Below, one piece after another: positions 42,025-49,014 of a stretch of 64,000 bases of DNA. Each line of letters begins with the position of its first letter. The stretch's first letter is position 1. The stretch lies in assembly GCF_017353175.1 (NCBI RefSeq), contig NZ_JAFMYW010000006.1, forward strand, positions 248,001-312,000, written 5' to 3'. This stretch comes from Fibrella forsythiae. GTDB lineage: Bacteria; Bacteroidota; Bacteroidia; Cytophagales; Spirosomataceae. Under the pieces are notes generated by a model. That model had not been told where the DNA came from and searched no databases. It saw nothing but the letters and a program-made list of their open reading frames with translations. The translations under genes were made by a program, and so were the position numbers.

Positions 42025-42309
42025 ATGAAAGGTTTCTCATACTACCAATCTGGCCAGTTTGTGGCCTTCGCGTATAATCTCGATACGCAGGAGATTATTA
42101 AAGCTTCGTGCCGCCCAGGGGCCGCCACTATCGGCCAGGCAGATTACAGCCTGTTGCCCGTATGTACCCGTTGCGAAAAAGCAGACTACGACGCCATTAA
42201 AGAGGCCGCGCTTGCAGAATTGAGCCTAATCGATCAGGAGGCTTTTTACAGCGCTGCTATTGATGAATATGAAGCGCAGGAGCAAGCAAAGTACCTGCTG
42301 TATGCGTAG
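42025..42309 (+). CDS. Unknown 94-aa protein, first of a small-gene operon
   Basis: No family is recognised. The protein has a CRPG...CTRC cysteine pair set (SCRPGAATIGQADYSLLPVCTRCEKADYDAIKEAALAEL) and an acidic helical C terminus. It overlaps the next gene by 8 bases. It opens a rightward run of about ten small genes that resembles the middle region of a phage or plasmid. Confidence 0.7.
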   Translation: MKGFSYYQSGQFVAFAYNLDTQEIIKASCRPGAATIGQADYSLLPVCTRCEKADYDAIKEAALAELSLIDQEAFYSAAIDEYEAQEQAKYLLYA

Positions 42310-42499
42310 CAAAGCAGATCGGTTTCGCGTAGCGCGAGAGTTGCGCGAAACCACCCCCGCCACATGGTCGGAAGCGTTCAAATTAGCCGCTGGCGGCAAG
42401 GTTTCAGGTATGAATATCTACCAGTATCAGACCTACCAGTATTCTCTATCAAGCTCACCGTATTTGCTGGGCTCACCCTCAAAAGCATTCCGCGACTGA
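42302..42499 (+). CDS. Unknown 65-aa protein
   Basis: Starts at the ATG inside the end of the previous gene and ends with TGATG overlapping the next start, so it is coupled on both sides. The stretch ATWSEAFKLAAGGKV is similar to short proteins seen in Bacteroidota prophages, in my memory. The remainder is Tyr/Ser-rich. Function unknown. Confidence 0.6.
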   Translation: MRSKADRFRVARELRETTPATWSEAFKLAAGGKVSGMNIYQYQTYQYSLSSSPYLLGSPSKAFRD

Positions 42500-42681
42500 T
42501 GATACGCACCAAGAAAGTTCAGGCCCGCTACAAAGTGTCAGGGCCAACAGGTTACCGTAAAACCAAGGTGCTGCCAAGCCTTGACCTTACCGGCGAATGG
42601 TTCGCCGCCGCAGGGTTCATTCCCGGCGATCTGGCAAGTATCACCGTACAGGAGGGTGTAATTACCATCCGCAGAGCATAA
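42499..42681 (+). CDS. SymE-like protein
   Basis: A 60-aa protein. RYKVSGPTGYRKTKVLPSLDLTGEWFAAAGFIPGDLASITVQEGVITIRRA matches the SymE family core: L-x-G-x-W-L-x-x-A-G-F-x-x-G and a final beta hairpin, an AbrB-like fold. SymE proteins are known as type I toxins that act on RNA or the nucleoid, but many copies in Bacteroidota stand alone. The start at 42499 overlaps the previous stop; the frame is open upstream to 42364. No antisense antitoxin can be judged from sequence alone. Confidence 0.75.
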   Translation: MIRTKKVQARYKVSGPTGYRKTKVLPSLDLTGEWFAAAGFIPGDLASITVQEGVITIRRA

Positions 42682-42690
42682 CAGCCCACA

Positions 42691-42714
42691 TGCCCCGCCA
42701 CAATCGGCGGGGCA
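42691..42714 (+). other. Intergenic hairpin after the SymE-like gene
   Basis: TGCCCCGCC pairs perfectly with GGCGGGGCA around ACAATC. No U-tract follows, so RNA processing or stabilisation is more likely than termination. Confidence 0.5.
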
Positions 42715-42728
42715 TAAACCCTACCAGT

Positions 42729-42896
42729 ATGCAGTTAGCCCACGATATATACAACGCCGCAAACACGCTCGGTAAAGTGGCCTTGGTACTTGCCATTCAT
42801 TCAGCATGGTTTTTCACGCTGTACGTGGCTTGCTTGATCTGGAAATGGGTAAGCGAAGTAATCAACCCACGAGACTACGACGATAGCAATTATTAA
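42729..42896 (+). CDS. Small membrane protein (55 aa)
   Basis: From the ATG at 42729: MQLAHDIYNAANTLGKVALVLAIHSAWFFTLYVACLIWKWVSEVINPRDYDDSNY. One long hydrophobic helix is flanked by polar ends. No family is recognised. It sits between two intergenic hairpins in the small-gene run. Confidence 0.55.
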   Translation: MQLAHDIYNAANTLGKVALVLAIHSAWFFTLYVACLIWKWVSEVINPRDYDDSNY

Positions 42897-42899
42897 TCA

Positions 42900-42933
42900 G
42901 TACCGCGAAGGCCCGACGCGGTACGATCGGGCT
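42900..42933 (+). repeat. GCCCGA-family hairpin 1, with an alternative fold
   Basis: GCCCGA (42911-42916) pairs with TCGGGC (42927-42932). A competing stem pairs GTACCGCG (42900-42907) with CGCGGTAC (42917-42924). The two folds exclude each other, like an attenuator. Same core as hairpins at 43588 and 44509. Confidence 0.55.
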
Positions 42934-42960
42934 AATCCACTTATCCAATCACATTCACAC

Positions 42961-43578
42961 ATGGAATTACTACCAGTATTCACCGCTGATGCCGAAGGTC
43001 AGCAAGTTTCTAACGTTAAGTACCTGACCGGTTCACCAAGGCAAATCCGCTTCGATGCCAAGAAAGGCGAGTTCAATGTAAACGGCAAAGAGCCGCTTGG
43101 TTCTACGCTTAGCTTTCAGCCGTTAGCCTGGGAGTTCTTCGATGCCAATATCTTGAACATGGGCCAAAAATCGTGGGTAGAAATGTTCTACCTGGATGAG
43201 AAAAACCGGCTTTGCGCGGTGCTCTTTCACGGTAACAGCGTTAACGCGCTCAAGCAGGTTTCTGTACCGCTTTTCTACGATGATCTGACATTGGCCGACG
43301 TGATTCTAACCATTACACCCGAGAAGAAGGAGAACACGAAGATCACCCCGAAGGGTGTGTATTACATCGCAAATTTCAGCTATGCTATGGCTGATCCGAA
43401 ACGCACCGCCGATCTGGCTGAGTATGCTGGGAAGTACAATATTTACCGCGAGGAAACGATTAACGACACGCGCATAGGTTCGGTTTCCCAAGGCTACAAC
43501 GTACCTCAGCACATTATTAGCCGCGTATTCGGCCTCAACAGTAACAGTCACATTGCCGAGTTGCCAGCCGTTGATTAA
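42961..43578 (+). CDS. Unknown 205-aa phage-type protein
   Basis: No family is recognised with certainty. The protein is soluble and beta-rich in its first half (YLTGSPRQIRFDAKKGEFNVNGKEPLGSTLSFQPLAWEFFDANI, QKSWVEMFYLDEKNRLCAVLFHGNSVNAL) with a mid-section KGVYYIANFSYAMADP. Its size, acidic character and place among nuclease and zinc-ribbon genes would suit a single-strand DNA-binding or recombination accessory protein, but this is only context. It is flanked by GCCCGA-type hairpins on both sides. Confidence 0.7.
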   Translation: MELLPVFTADAEGQQVSNVKYLTGSPRQIRFDAKKGEFNVNGKEPLGSTLSFQPLAWEFFDANILNMGQKSWVEMFYLDEKNRLCAVLFHGNSVNALKQVSVPLFYDDLTLADVILTITPEKKENTKITPKGVYYIANFSYAMADPKRTADLAEYAGKYNIYREETINDTRIGSVSQGYNVPQHIISRVFGLNSNSHIAELPAVD

Positions 43579-43587
43579 TTGCTCACA

Positions 43588-43613
43588 GGCCCGAGCAGCT
43601 ACAGGTTCGGGCC
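43588..43613 (+). repeat. GCCCGA-family hairpin 2
   Basis: GGCCCGA pairs with TCGGGCC around a 12-base loop and is followed by AAAACTA. Confidence 0.55.
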
Positions 43614-43629
43614 AAAACTACCTTCAACA

Positions 43630-43863
43630 ATGTGTACACATCCTATTCGACAAGGAGATAATTATGGGGAAACTTGCCTTGTATGCGGTGCTACAACGGG
43701 CGGTTACGGGTATTGGGGCGAGGGTAGCCGCGAATGCTTACATGACTGGCATTCAATGGGTGATGACTCTAATTATGAATTTTGCTACTACTGCCAGCGT
43801 GAACAGCTTAAAGCAAAACGCCCTGATATATCAACCGTAACGGGTAAACCCACCGAATTATGA
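43630..43863 (+). CDS. Small Cys-rich (zinc-ribbon-like) protein
   Basis: A 77-aa protein starting at 43630: MCTHPIRQGDNYGETCLVCGA, then GEGSRECLHDWHSM and FCYYCQREQ. Pairs of Cys-x-x-Cys with intervening Cys/His could bind zinc. Its stop overlaps the next gene's ATG (ATGA). Typical of small proteins with metal knuckles in mobile elements; no specific function is known. Confidence 0.65.
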   Translation: MCTHPIRQGDNYGETCLVCGATTGGYGYWGEGSRECLHDWHSMGDDSNYEFCYYCQREQLKAKRPDISTVTGKPTEL

Positions 43864-44210
43864 AAGCGATTCTTATAGACGTTACAGCACAGACTGTAAC
43901 AGACATCGACTTGCAGCCAGGCTTAACAGCAATGTACAGGGTTATCAATTGCCATTCTGTAACCAGAGTGCCGCTTAACAGTATAAATGATTTGTGGCTT
44001 GATGATGATGGCCTTTTACACGATCCTCAGCCACCTAAATTTCAGTTTGTTGGCTCTGATAACATATTTGCGGGAAACGGACTGATTTGTAATTATACAG
44101 CTGAAGGTGAAACCGTCAGTGTCACAATACGTGCCGACCAAATCAGACCGCTGATCAAGTTCCTTGGCGATGTTCACGTAGAACCGGAAGTGTTCGTAAC
44201 AAGCTGGTAA
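43860..44210 (+). CDS. DUF3846-like small protein
   Basis: A 116-aa protein. MKAILIDVTAQTVTDIDLQPGLTAMYRVINC, then NDLWLDDDGLLHDPQPPKFQFVG and FAGNGLICNY follow the general DUF3846 layout (short N-terminal strands, a Y/W-x-D-D-x-G block, then G-x-x-L/V). DUF3846 is found in plasmids, phages and mobile islands. The resemblance is partial. It is coupled to the zinc-ribbon gene upstream by ATGA and followed closely by another zinc-ribbon protein. Confidence 0.55.
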   Translation: MKAILIDVTAQTVTDIDLQPGLTAMYRVINCHSVTRVPLNSINDLWLDDDGLLHDPQPPKFQFVGSDNIFAGNGLICNYTAEGETVSVTIRADQIRPLIKFLGDVHVEPEVFVTSW

Positions 44211-44213
44211 CCG

Positions 44214-44495
44214 ATGCCACTCCCTTACAGAATCACTACCACTGACCGCAGGAAGTACCGGACAAGTCATGGCCTTACTTCGTGTCGGCGCGCTTACGTC
44301 ATAGACGGATACGATAGCGCCGGAAACCAGCACATCATCAGAACCGACTCAATCAGAAAGCACTCAGCCGGCAAGCTGAATAAGCCAACGCCAGAGCCAG
44401 CACAGTTGGTGCCTTGTGGCTATTGCGGCTATGTCGGGGAAGCTGTTCAACATGTCGATGAATGGCCGAGTTGCGCCAATTGCGGAGGTATTTAA
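44214..44495 (+). CDS. Small protein with C-terminal zinc ribbon
   Basis: A 93-aa basic protein. The first 60 residues are rich in Arg, Thr and Ser; the end is VPCGYCGYVGEAVQHVDEWPSCANCGGI, two Cys-x-x-Cys knuckles separated by 16 residues. A nucleic-acid-binding role is inferred. It starts 3 bases after the preceding stop. Confidence 0.6.
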   Translation: MPLPYRITTTDRRKYRTSHGLTSCRRAYVIDGYDSAGNQHIIRTDSIRKHSAGKLNKPTPEPAQLVPCGYCGYVGEAVQHVDEWPSCANCGGI

Positions 44496-44508
44496 TCAAT
44501 CATCATAA

Positions 44509-44535
44509 TGGCCCGATGCAAACTGCATCGGGCCA
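44509..44535 (+). repeat. GCCCGA-family hairpin 3
   Basis: TGGCCCGATGCA pairs perfectly with TGCATCGGGCCA around AAC, a 12-bp stem. No U-tract follows. It lies 19 bases before the nuclease start codon. Confidence 0.6.
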
Positions 44536-44553
44536 CTAAAACGAGTTGCGTAT

Positions 44554-45189
44554 ATGGATTACCGTTCGTTGCCTAGAATCTCAAACTCCGACCTGTCAGA
44601 GCTACTCGCCGATGTGAAAGGCGAAGTGAAAGAGAGACCTGTTAAAGCGTTTGCGTTTGGCTCATCATTGCATGAGTTGATTTTGGAGCCGCATACGATT
44701 CAGGATCTGCCCGAAAACGTAGACCTTGTACTATTGCAAAAGCTGGCCAGCGTAGCCAGAGCTGACCCGTTTCTTTCATGGGCGCTACGATTCTCAAAGA
44801 AAGAAACCATACGACTTTGGCAAGACCCGATTACCGGCCTGGCACTGAAAAGTAAGCTTGATCTGATTTATAAGGGACGGTTGATCATCGATATCAAATC
44901 TACTTCCTGTAGGACCTATGCCGATTTTCTAAAGTCCTGCGAAACCTACGAATACGACAGGCAGGCCGCTTTTTATCTGGATTCAATAGGAGGCAAGAAG
45001 TTCGTTTTTATCGCCATTCAGAAATCGAAGCCCTTCAACGTGTGGATGGTGGAGTATCACACCAATGGCTCATTCATTGAATCAGGGCGCAAAAAATACC
45101 GCCGACTCTTGCGTGAATGGAAGCACCGTGAACTGATTGGCAAGCCGTTTATACCGTCAACCTGGAACTGCGATGCTTTATCATTCTGA
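44554..45189 (+). CDS. RecE/exonuclease VIII-like PD-(D/E)XK nuclease
   Basis: A 211-aa protein of the PDDEXK_12 (DUF3799, RecE C-terminal) type. It begins with the small-residue block ISNSDLSELL and FAFGSSLHELILEP. The catalytic core is ALKSKLDLIYKGRLIIDIKSTSCRTYADF, with Asp in SKLD and the D-x-K pair, followed by YDRQAAFYLDSI carrying the Gln/Tyr motif. Such enzymes resect double-stranded DNA 5' to 3' for annealing-type recombination and usually have a single-strand annealing partner. None is recognised here; the 205-aa protein upstream is one candidate. Confidence 0.85.
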   Translation: MDYRSLPRISNSDLSELLADVKGEVKERPVKAFAFGSSLHELILEPHTIQDLPENVDLVLLQKLASVARADPFLSWALRFSKKETIRLWQDPITGLALKSKLDLIYKGRLIIDIKSTSCRTYADFLKSCETYEYDRQAAFYLDSIGGKKFVFIAIQKSKPFNVWMVEYHTNGSFIESGRKKYRRLLREWKHRELIGKPFIPSTWNCDALSF

Positions 45190-45280
45190 CCCGTTTTTCT
45201 GGAAAACGGCGCTTCTGTTCTTCCTGATAATCGTTGCCGGTTGGATGTTGAAGACCGACCAACGCGGCCGACGTAGATGA
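45173..45280 (+). CDS. Very small membrane protein (35 aa)
   Basis: An ORF beginning 17 bases before the nuclease stop: MLYHSDPFFWKTALLFFLIIVAGWMLKTDQRGRRR. It has one hydrophobic helix and a basic tail, so it looks like a single-pass membrane peptide. No homologue is recognised; it may be translationally coupled to the nuclease gene. Confidence 0.4.
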   Translation: MLYHSDPFFWKTALLFFLIIVAGWMLKTDQRGRRR

Positions 45281-45292
45281 ATTTAACTACTT

Positions 45293-45317
45293 GCCCGCTC
45301 CTGTTAGAGTTTCGGGC
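45293..45317 (+). repeat. Weak GCCCG-type hairpin 4
   Basis: GCCCG pairs with CGGGC around a 15-base loop. The 3' flank CGGGCTAATTC resembles the flank of hairpin 1 (CGGGCTAATCC). Confidence 0.35.
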
Positions 45318-45349
45318 TAATTCTCTGAACCACAAAGAAGTACTATCTG

Positions 45350-45589
45350 ATGGCAGAACTCCGTGAAACCGATCGTTACGACCCAGCCCGCGACGCCCTG
45401 ACGCAGTGCATGTATTGTGAACAGGCCAGTGCACAAAGTAAGCACTCCAGGGAAGTTGGCCGCTGCGTTCGCCACTCGACTATATTTCACGAAGATATGG
45501 CTGAAGGTTTTAGGCAAAACAGGTTGAAATCGTTGATCGACGCCTATCATGTTAAACAATGTGATAGCGGAAAAGAAAGCGATGCCTGA
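45350..45589 (+). CDS. Unknown 79-aa Cys-containing protein
   Basis: A small hydrophilic protein, MAELRETDRYDPARDALTQCMYCEQASAQSKHSREVGRCVRHS and a helical acidic end. C-x-x-C followed by C-x-x-H could bind zinc. It ends the run of small genes that begins at 42025. No family is recognised. Confidence 0.55.
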   Translation: MAELRETDRYDPARDALTQCMYCEQASAQSKHSREVGRCVRHSTIFHEDMAEGFRQNRLKSLIDAYHVKQCDSGKESDA

Positions 45590-45950
45590 GTCAATAGAGT
45601 GTAGTTGGTAAAAATCCTTTGTACCCTAGATTTTACTAAAAATGATTAAGAAGGAAAGCGCACATTATGTGTTACGTTCCCCATTATTTAAGATGGCTGA
45701 ATTGGTCATTACCATAGACTGTGTCTACCGTAATCATAACTTGAGTTGAGAAATTTGTATATTAAATTGCTAAATGAGGTTTGCTAAAATATGAATTTTT
45801 GGAGGTATAATATTTAAAATGATAAACCTGTAAGTGATCATATTGAATATTTACAAGGGGTTATTAAACGGGATGATGTGTTTTGGTGACTTAACTATAC
45901 ATTTCATCCGCTGATCACACAGATTAGTGGATCCTAAACAATGTAAGGTT
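45590..45950. other. AT-rich gap before the large secreted-protein operon
   Basis: No gene is seen. The stretch is AT-rich (for example GGAGGTATAATATTTAAAATG near 45800) and should contain the promoter of the two large secreted proteins. No clear copy of the AT-rich operator motif is present. Confidence 0.4.
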
Positions 45951-48900
45951 ATGAAAAACAAGGTTTACCCGCTGCCAGTGAGACAATTAGGTTACGGTCT
46001 AATGCTCCTCTGGCTGTGCCTGTGTAGTGCCCTTAGTACGCAAGCATTAGGTAGTGATTCGCCCGATAAGGTTAAACCGATCAAGGGGTTTGACCGGCCA
46101 AAGCCAGTTACTGAACCCAGTAAAGTAAGTAAGGCCCGTCTCGGTTTACCTCGAACACGCCCGGCTCAGGCCACAAATGATCCAATTCGATTTACGCTAA
46201 CCAGCAGCAAATCGATCGTTAGTGTAAATGAGCCAATTGAGTTGACAATCAGCGCCGAGCTGATGGATATTCCCTCTTCGCTGATGTTCTTTCTGGAAGA
46301 TGCGTCTTCGTTTCGGCTCAAGGTGCTTCCCCCGGCTGGCTTTGTGGTAACGGGAGGGACCTACCAGGACCTGATTGGCGAAAAGCTATCCCTGAAAGGC
46401 AAGCCATCCGTGTCGTACACAATGCGGGGTTATTTCGAAGCAACCGCTCCATCGATGTGCTTTCGGCTGCTACGTGGCGGCGGGCAGGCAGACAACTCGA
46501 GTCTTTTCGTAGAGAAAAGCTCCCTATGCCTACAAGGCATAAGCAGTCCAAATGCCCGGCTGGCAGCGGCTGGCTCAACTGGGGGAGCCCTGCAGAAACC
46601 CGTCGGCACGAATAACCTGGTTGGCGCCTGCCCGGCAGTGACCAAGGTACGTTATTTCGCCCGCTACGATGGCTGGCTGGAGCGACTCCCGGGCTCATCG
46701 GTGTTGGGCTCTACCGACAACCAGACCTGGACCACGCTGGCTACCATCACGACTGCTCCATCGGGGGGGGGATGGCAGGAAATCAACCTCACCAACACAA
46801 CGGCGTATCGGTACTTGCGGTGGCAGGCTGGCCCTAACAGCTACGGGGAGATTAAGGAACTGGAGTTCTATGCCGGTACTCAGCTCTTAACCGGCACACA
46901 GGTCAACAGCAATACGGCAGCATTTAATAATCAGACAGCCGATTATGGTCCGCAGAATGCCTTCGATGGAAACACAAACACCATGTGGCATACCAACTCG
47001 CCTGGTTCAACCAACTACGTGGGCTATGATCTGGAGTGCACAGCTGGCAGTGGTAGTGAGCCATCGACTGCAATCAACTGCTACGTCATCACCAACAAAC
47101 AGTCGGGACAATACCTGCAGGCCACAACATCCAACACGGTTAACCATGTAGCCCAGGCTTCAGGGCTAGCTAATCAAGTTTGGCAGTTCGAGACCATGAC
47201 GGATGGGAAGCTACGCATTAGCAGTGCCGATGGCGCCAACAAGTACATGTATGTGGACGCATATAGCGATAATCAGCCCATTCGGTTAGGACCCGACAAC
47301 GCGACGAGCACCAAATACCGCTGGGTCAAAGAACTAGTCGGTGGCACAAGCTATCGGGTTCGGTCAGAGAACATGCCCTGGGATCAAGAGAATGCCGGTT
47401 CATTACCTAGCCTCCAGATTTGGGGAAACGTAACGACTTACTCACTGGCTCAAACCCAGAACTGGGATCAGTTCTATTTTCAGTCGGTAAGCTGCCCTAC
47501 TACGACTACTACAGTAGCTTTCCTGACCGTTAACCCCGGTAGTCTGACCAACGTGGTGGCTGGCGGTACTACCCAATCTATTTCAGTGAACAGCAATGTC
47601 AACTGGAGTGTAAGTAGTAGTGCCTCCTGGCTGACGGTGAGCCCAGCAAGTGGCAGTAACAGTGGCTCGTTTATCGTAACAGTGCAAGCTAACCCAGGGG
47701 CCGCCCGTACAGGTAGTGTGAGTGTGACTGGTGGTGGGATCACCCAACCAATATCGATCGATCAGCTTGGTAACTCGGGAGATGGCGTAGTGTCTGGGAA
47801 CTGTTACGTGATCAAGAGTATGATTGGTGGCTCATCCAATACACTACAAGGGATGGCAGGAAACACGGTAGAATTCCAGTTACCCGTTGCCGGCCAGGTA
47901 AACCAAATCTGGAAAGCAGAAGGGGCTAATAACAGCTATAAGTTTATTAGTCAAAATGGCACCAACAAGGTGATGTATGTTAATTCACTACAGAGTGGCC
48001 AGTCGCTATTACTGGGTGATGACGTAACGGGTGCGGGTATTGAGCGGTATCGGTGGAGTCTGGCTGGCAGTACCAATAATAGCTTCCGGGTCTACGGTGG
48101 TCCTAACCAGAATACCTGGGATCATGCCGGGGCTGGTAGTGTTAACGTTCTGCAACTGTACGGACTAAATACGGACACAAATGACGGTGACTGGAACGCG
48201 CCTTATCGGCGTTTCAGCTTTACCACTGTTGGTTGCCCAACTACCACGACGGTAACATCCGGGGGGAACTTGACAAAAGTACGCTATTACTTCCGGAGCG
48301 ATAACTGTTCGGTTTGTCAGGATCGGTGTTCCCAGTCGACTGTACAAGTCTCTAACGACAATACAACTTGGACGACGATTGCAACCTTACCAAGGCCCGT
48401 ACTGGGATGGCAGGAATACGCTTTGTCAACGGCAATAACCTGGCGTTATGTACGCTATGTAGCTGCCAGTGATTGTTATGGCGAATTACTCGAGCTGGAA
48501 TTCTACAATGGCAGTACAAAGCTGACAGGAACGCCATTCGGCTCTAATGGAGCGGCAAATAACGATTTTGCCAACACTGGCTATCCGAATGCCTTTGATG
48601 GGAACACAAGTACGCTATGGCATGGAGCTGTGACGGGTACAGGTATTAATTATGCCGGCCTGGACCTGAATCCTCTAAGTGATCAGCTGACGATCACGCC
48701 AAGCAACCTGGCTAACTACAGTCAGGCAGGCGGTACCCAGCTCGTTAATGTCAGTAGCAATGGCGCCTGGAGTATCAGTGGACAGCCAAGTTGGATAACG
48801 TTGTCGTCTGCCTCAGGCAGTGGTAACGGAAGTTTTACGCTCACTATTGCCAACAATGGGGGGACTAATGTTCGCAACGCTAGTCTGACCGTAACAAGAG

Positions 48901-48995
48901 GCGGAGTATACCAGATCCTGACGATTAGTCAAAACGGAATGGCCAGTCAAAACTACGTGATTGACGGGCCCGAATATATCCTCAATGAATACTAA
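45951..48995 (+). CDS. Secreted modular protein: duplicated discoidin-like, ricin-like and BACON domains
   Basis: A 1014-aa secreted protein; the Met at 45951 begins the signal peptide (MKNKVYPLPVRQLGYGLMLLWLCLCSALS). Order, approximately: unique N-terminal part to 200 including SPNARLAAAGS; F5/8-type-C-like domain (230-363); ricin-like beta-trefoil (378-515, INCYVITNKQSGQYLQA); BACON (522-606, WSVSSSASWLTVSPASGS); second ricin-like (616-762, NCYVIKSMIGGSS); second discoidin-like (774-905); second BACON (910-993, WSISGQPSWITLSSASGSG). There is no catalytic domain, so it is probably an adhesin or glycan-binding scaffold. It lacks a T9SS tail. A second large secreted gene follows after 19 bp. 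Confidence 0.8.
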   Translation: MKNKVYPLPVRQLGYGLMLLWLCLCSALSTQALGSDSPDKVKPIKGFDRPKPVTEPSKVSKARLGLPRTRPAQATNDPIRFTLTSSKSIVSVNEPIELTISAELMDIPSSLMFFLEDASSFRLKVLPPAGFVVTGGTYQDLIGEKLSLKGKPSVSYTMRGYFEATAPSMCFRLLRGGGQADNSSLFVEKSSLCLQGISSPNARLAAAGSTGGALQKPVGTNNLVGACPAVTKVRYFARYDGWLERLPGSSVLGSTDNQTWTTLATITTAPSGGGWQEINLTNTTAYRYLRWQAGPNSYGEIKELEFYAGTQLLTGTQVNSNTAAFNNQTADYGPQNAFDGNTNTMWHTNSPGSTNYVGYDLECTAGSGSEPSTAINCYVITNKQSGQYLQATTSNTVNHVAQASGLANQVWQFETMTDGKLRISSADGANKYMYVDAYSDNQPIRLGPDNATSTKYRWVKELVGGTSYRVRSENMPWDQENAGSLPSLQIWGNVTTYSLAQTQNWDQFYFQSVSCPTTTTTVAFLTVNPGSLTNVVAGGTTQSISVNSNVNWSVSSSASWLTVSPASGSNSGSFIVTVQANPGAARTGSVSVTGGGITQPISIDQLGNSGDGVVSGNCYVIKSMIGGSSNTLQGMAGNTVEFQLPVAGQVNQIWKAEGANNSYKFISQNGTNKVMYVNSLQSGQSLLLGDDVTGAGIERYRWSLAGSTNNSFRVYGGPNQNTWDHAGAGSVNVLQLYGLNTDTNDGDWNAPYRRFSFTTVGCPTTTTVTSGGNLTKVRYYFRSDNCSVCQDRCSQSTVQVSNDNTTWTTIATLPRPVLGWQEYALSTAITWRYVRYVAASDCYGELLELEFYNGSTKLTGTPFGSNGAANNDFANTGYPNAFDGNTSTLWHGAVTGTGINYAGLDLNPLSDQLTITPSNLANYSQAGGTQLVNVSSNGAWSISGQPSWITLSSASGSGNGSFTLTIANNGGTNVRNASLTVTRGGVYQILTISQNGMASQNYVIDGPEYILNEY

Positions 48996-49014
48996 CAATC
49001 TCTCAACTCTTCCG

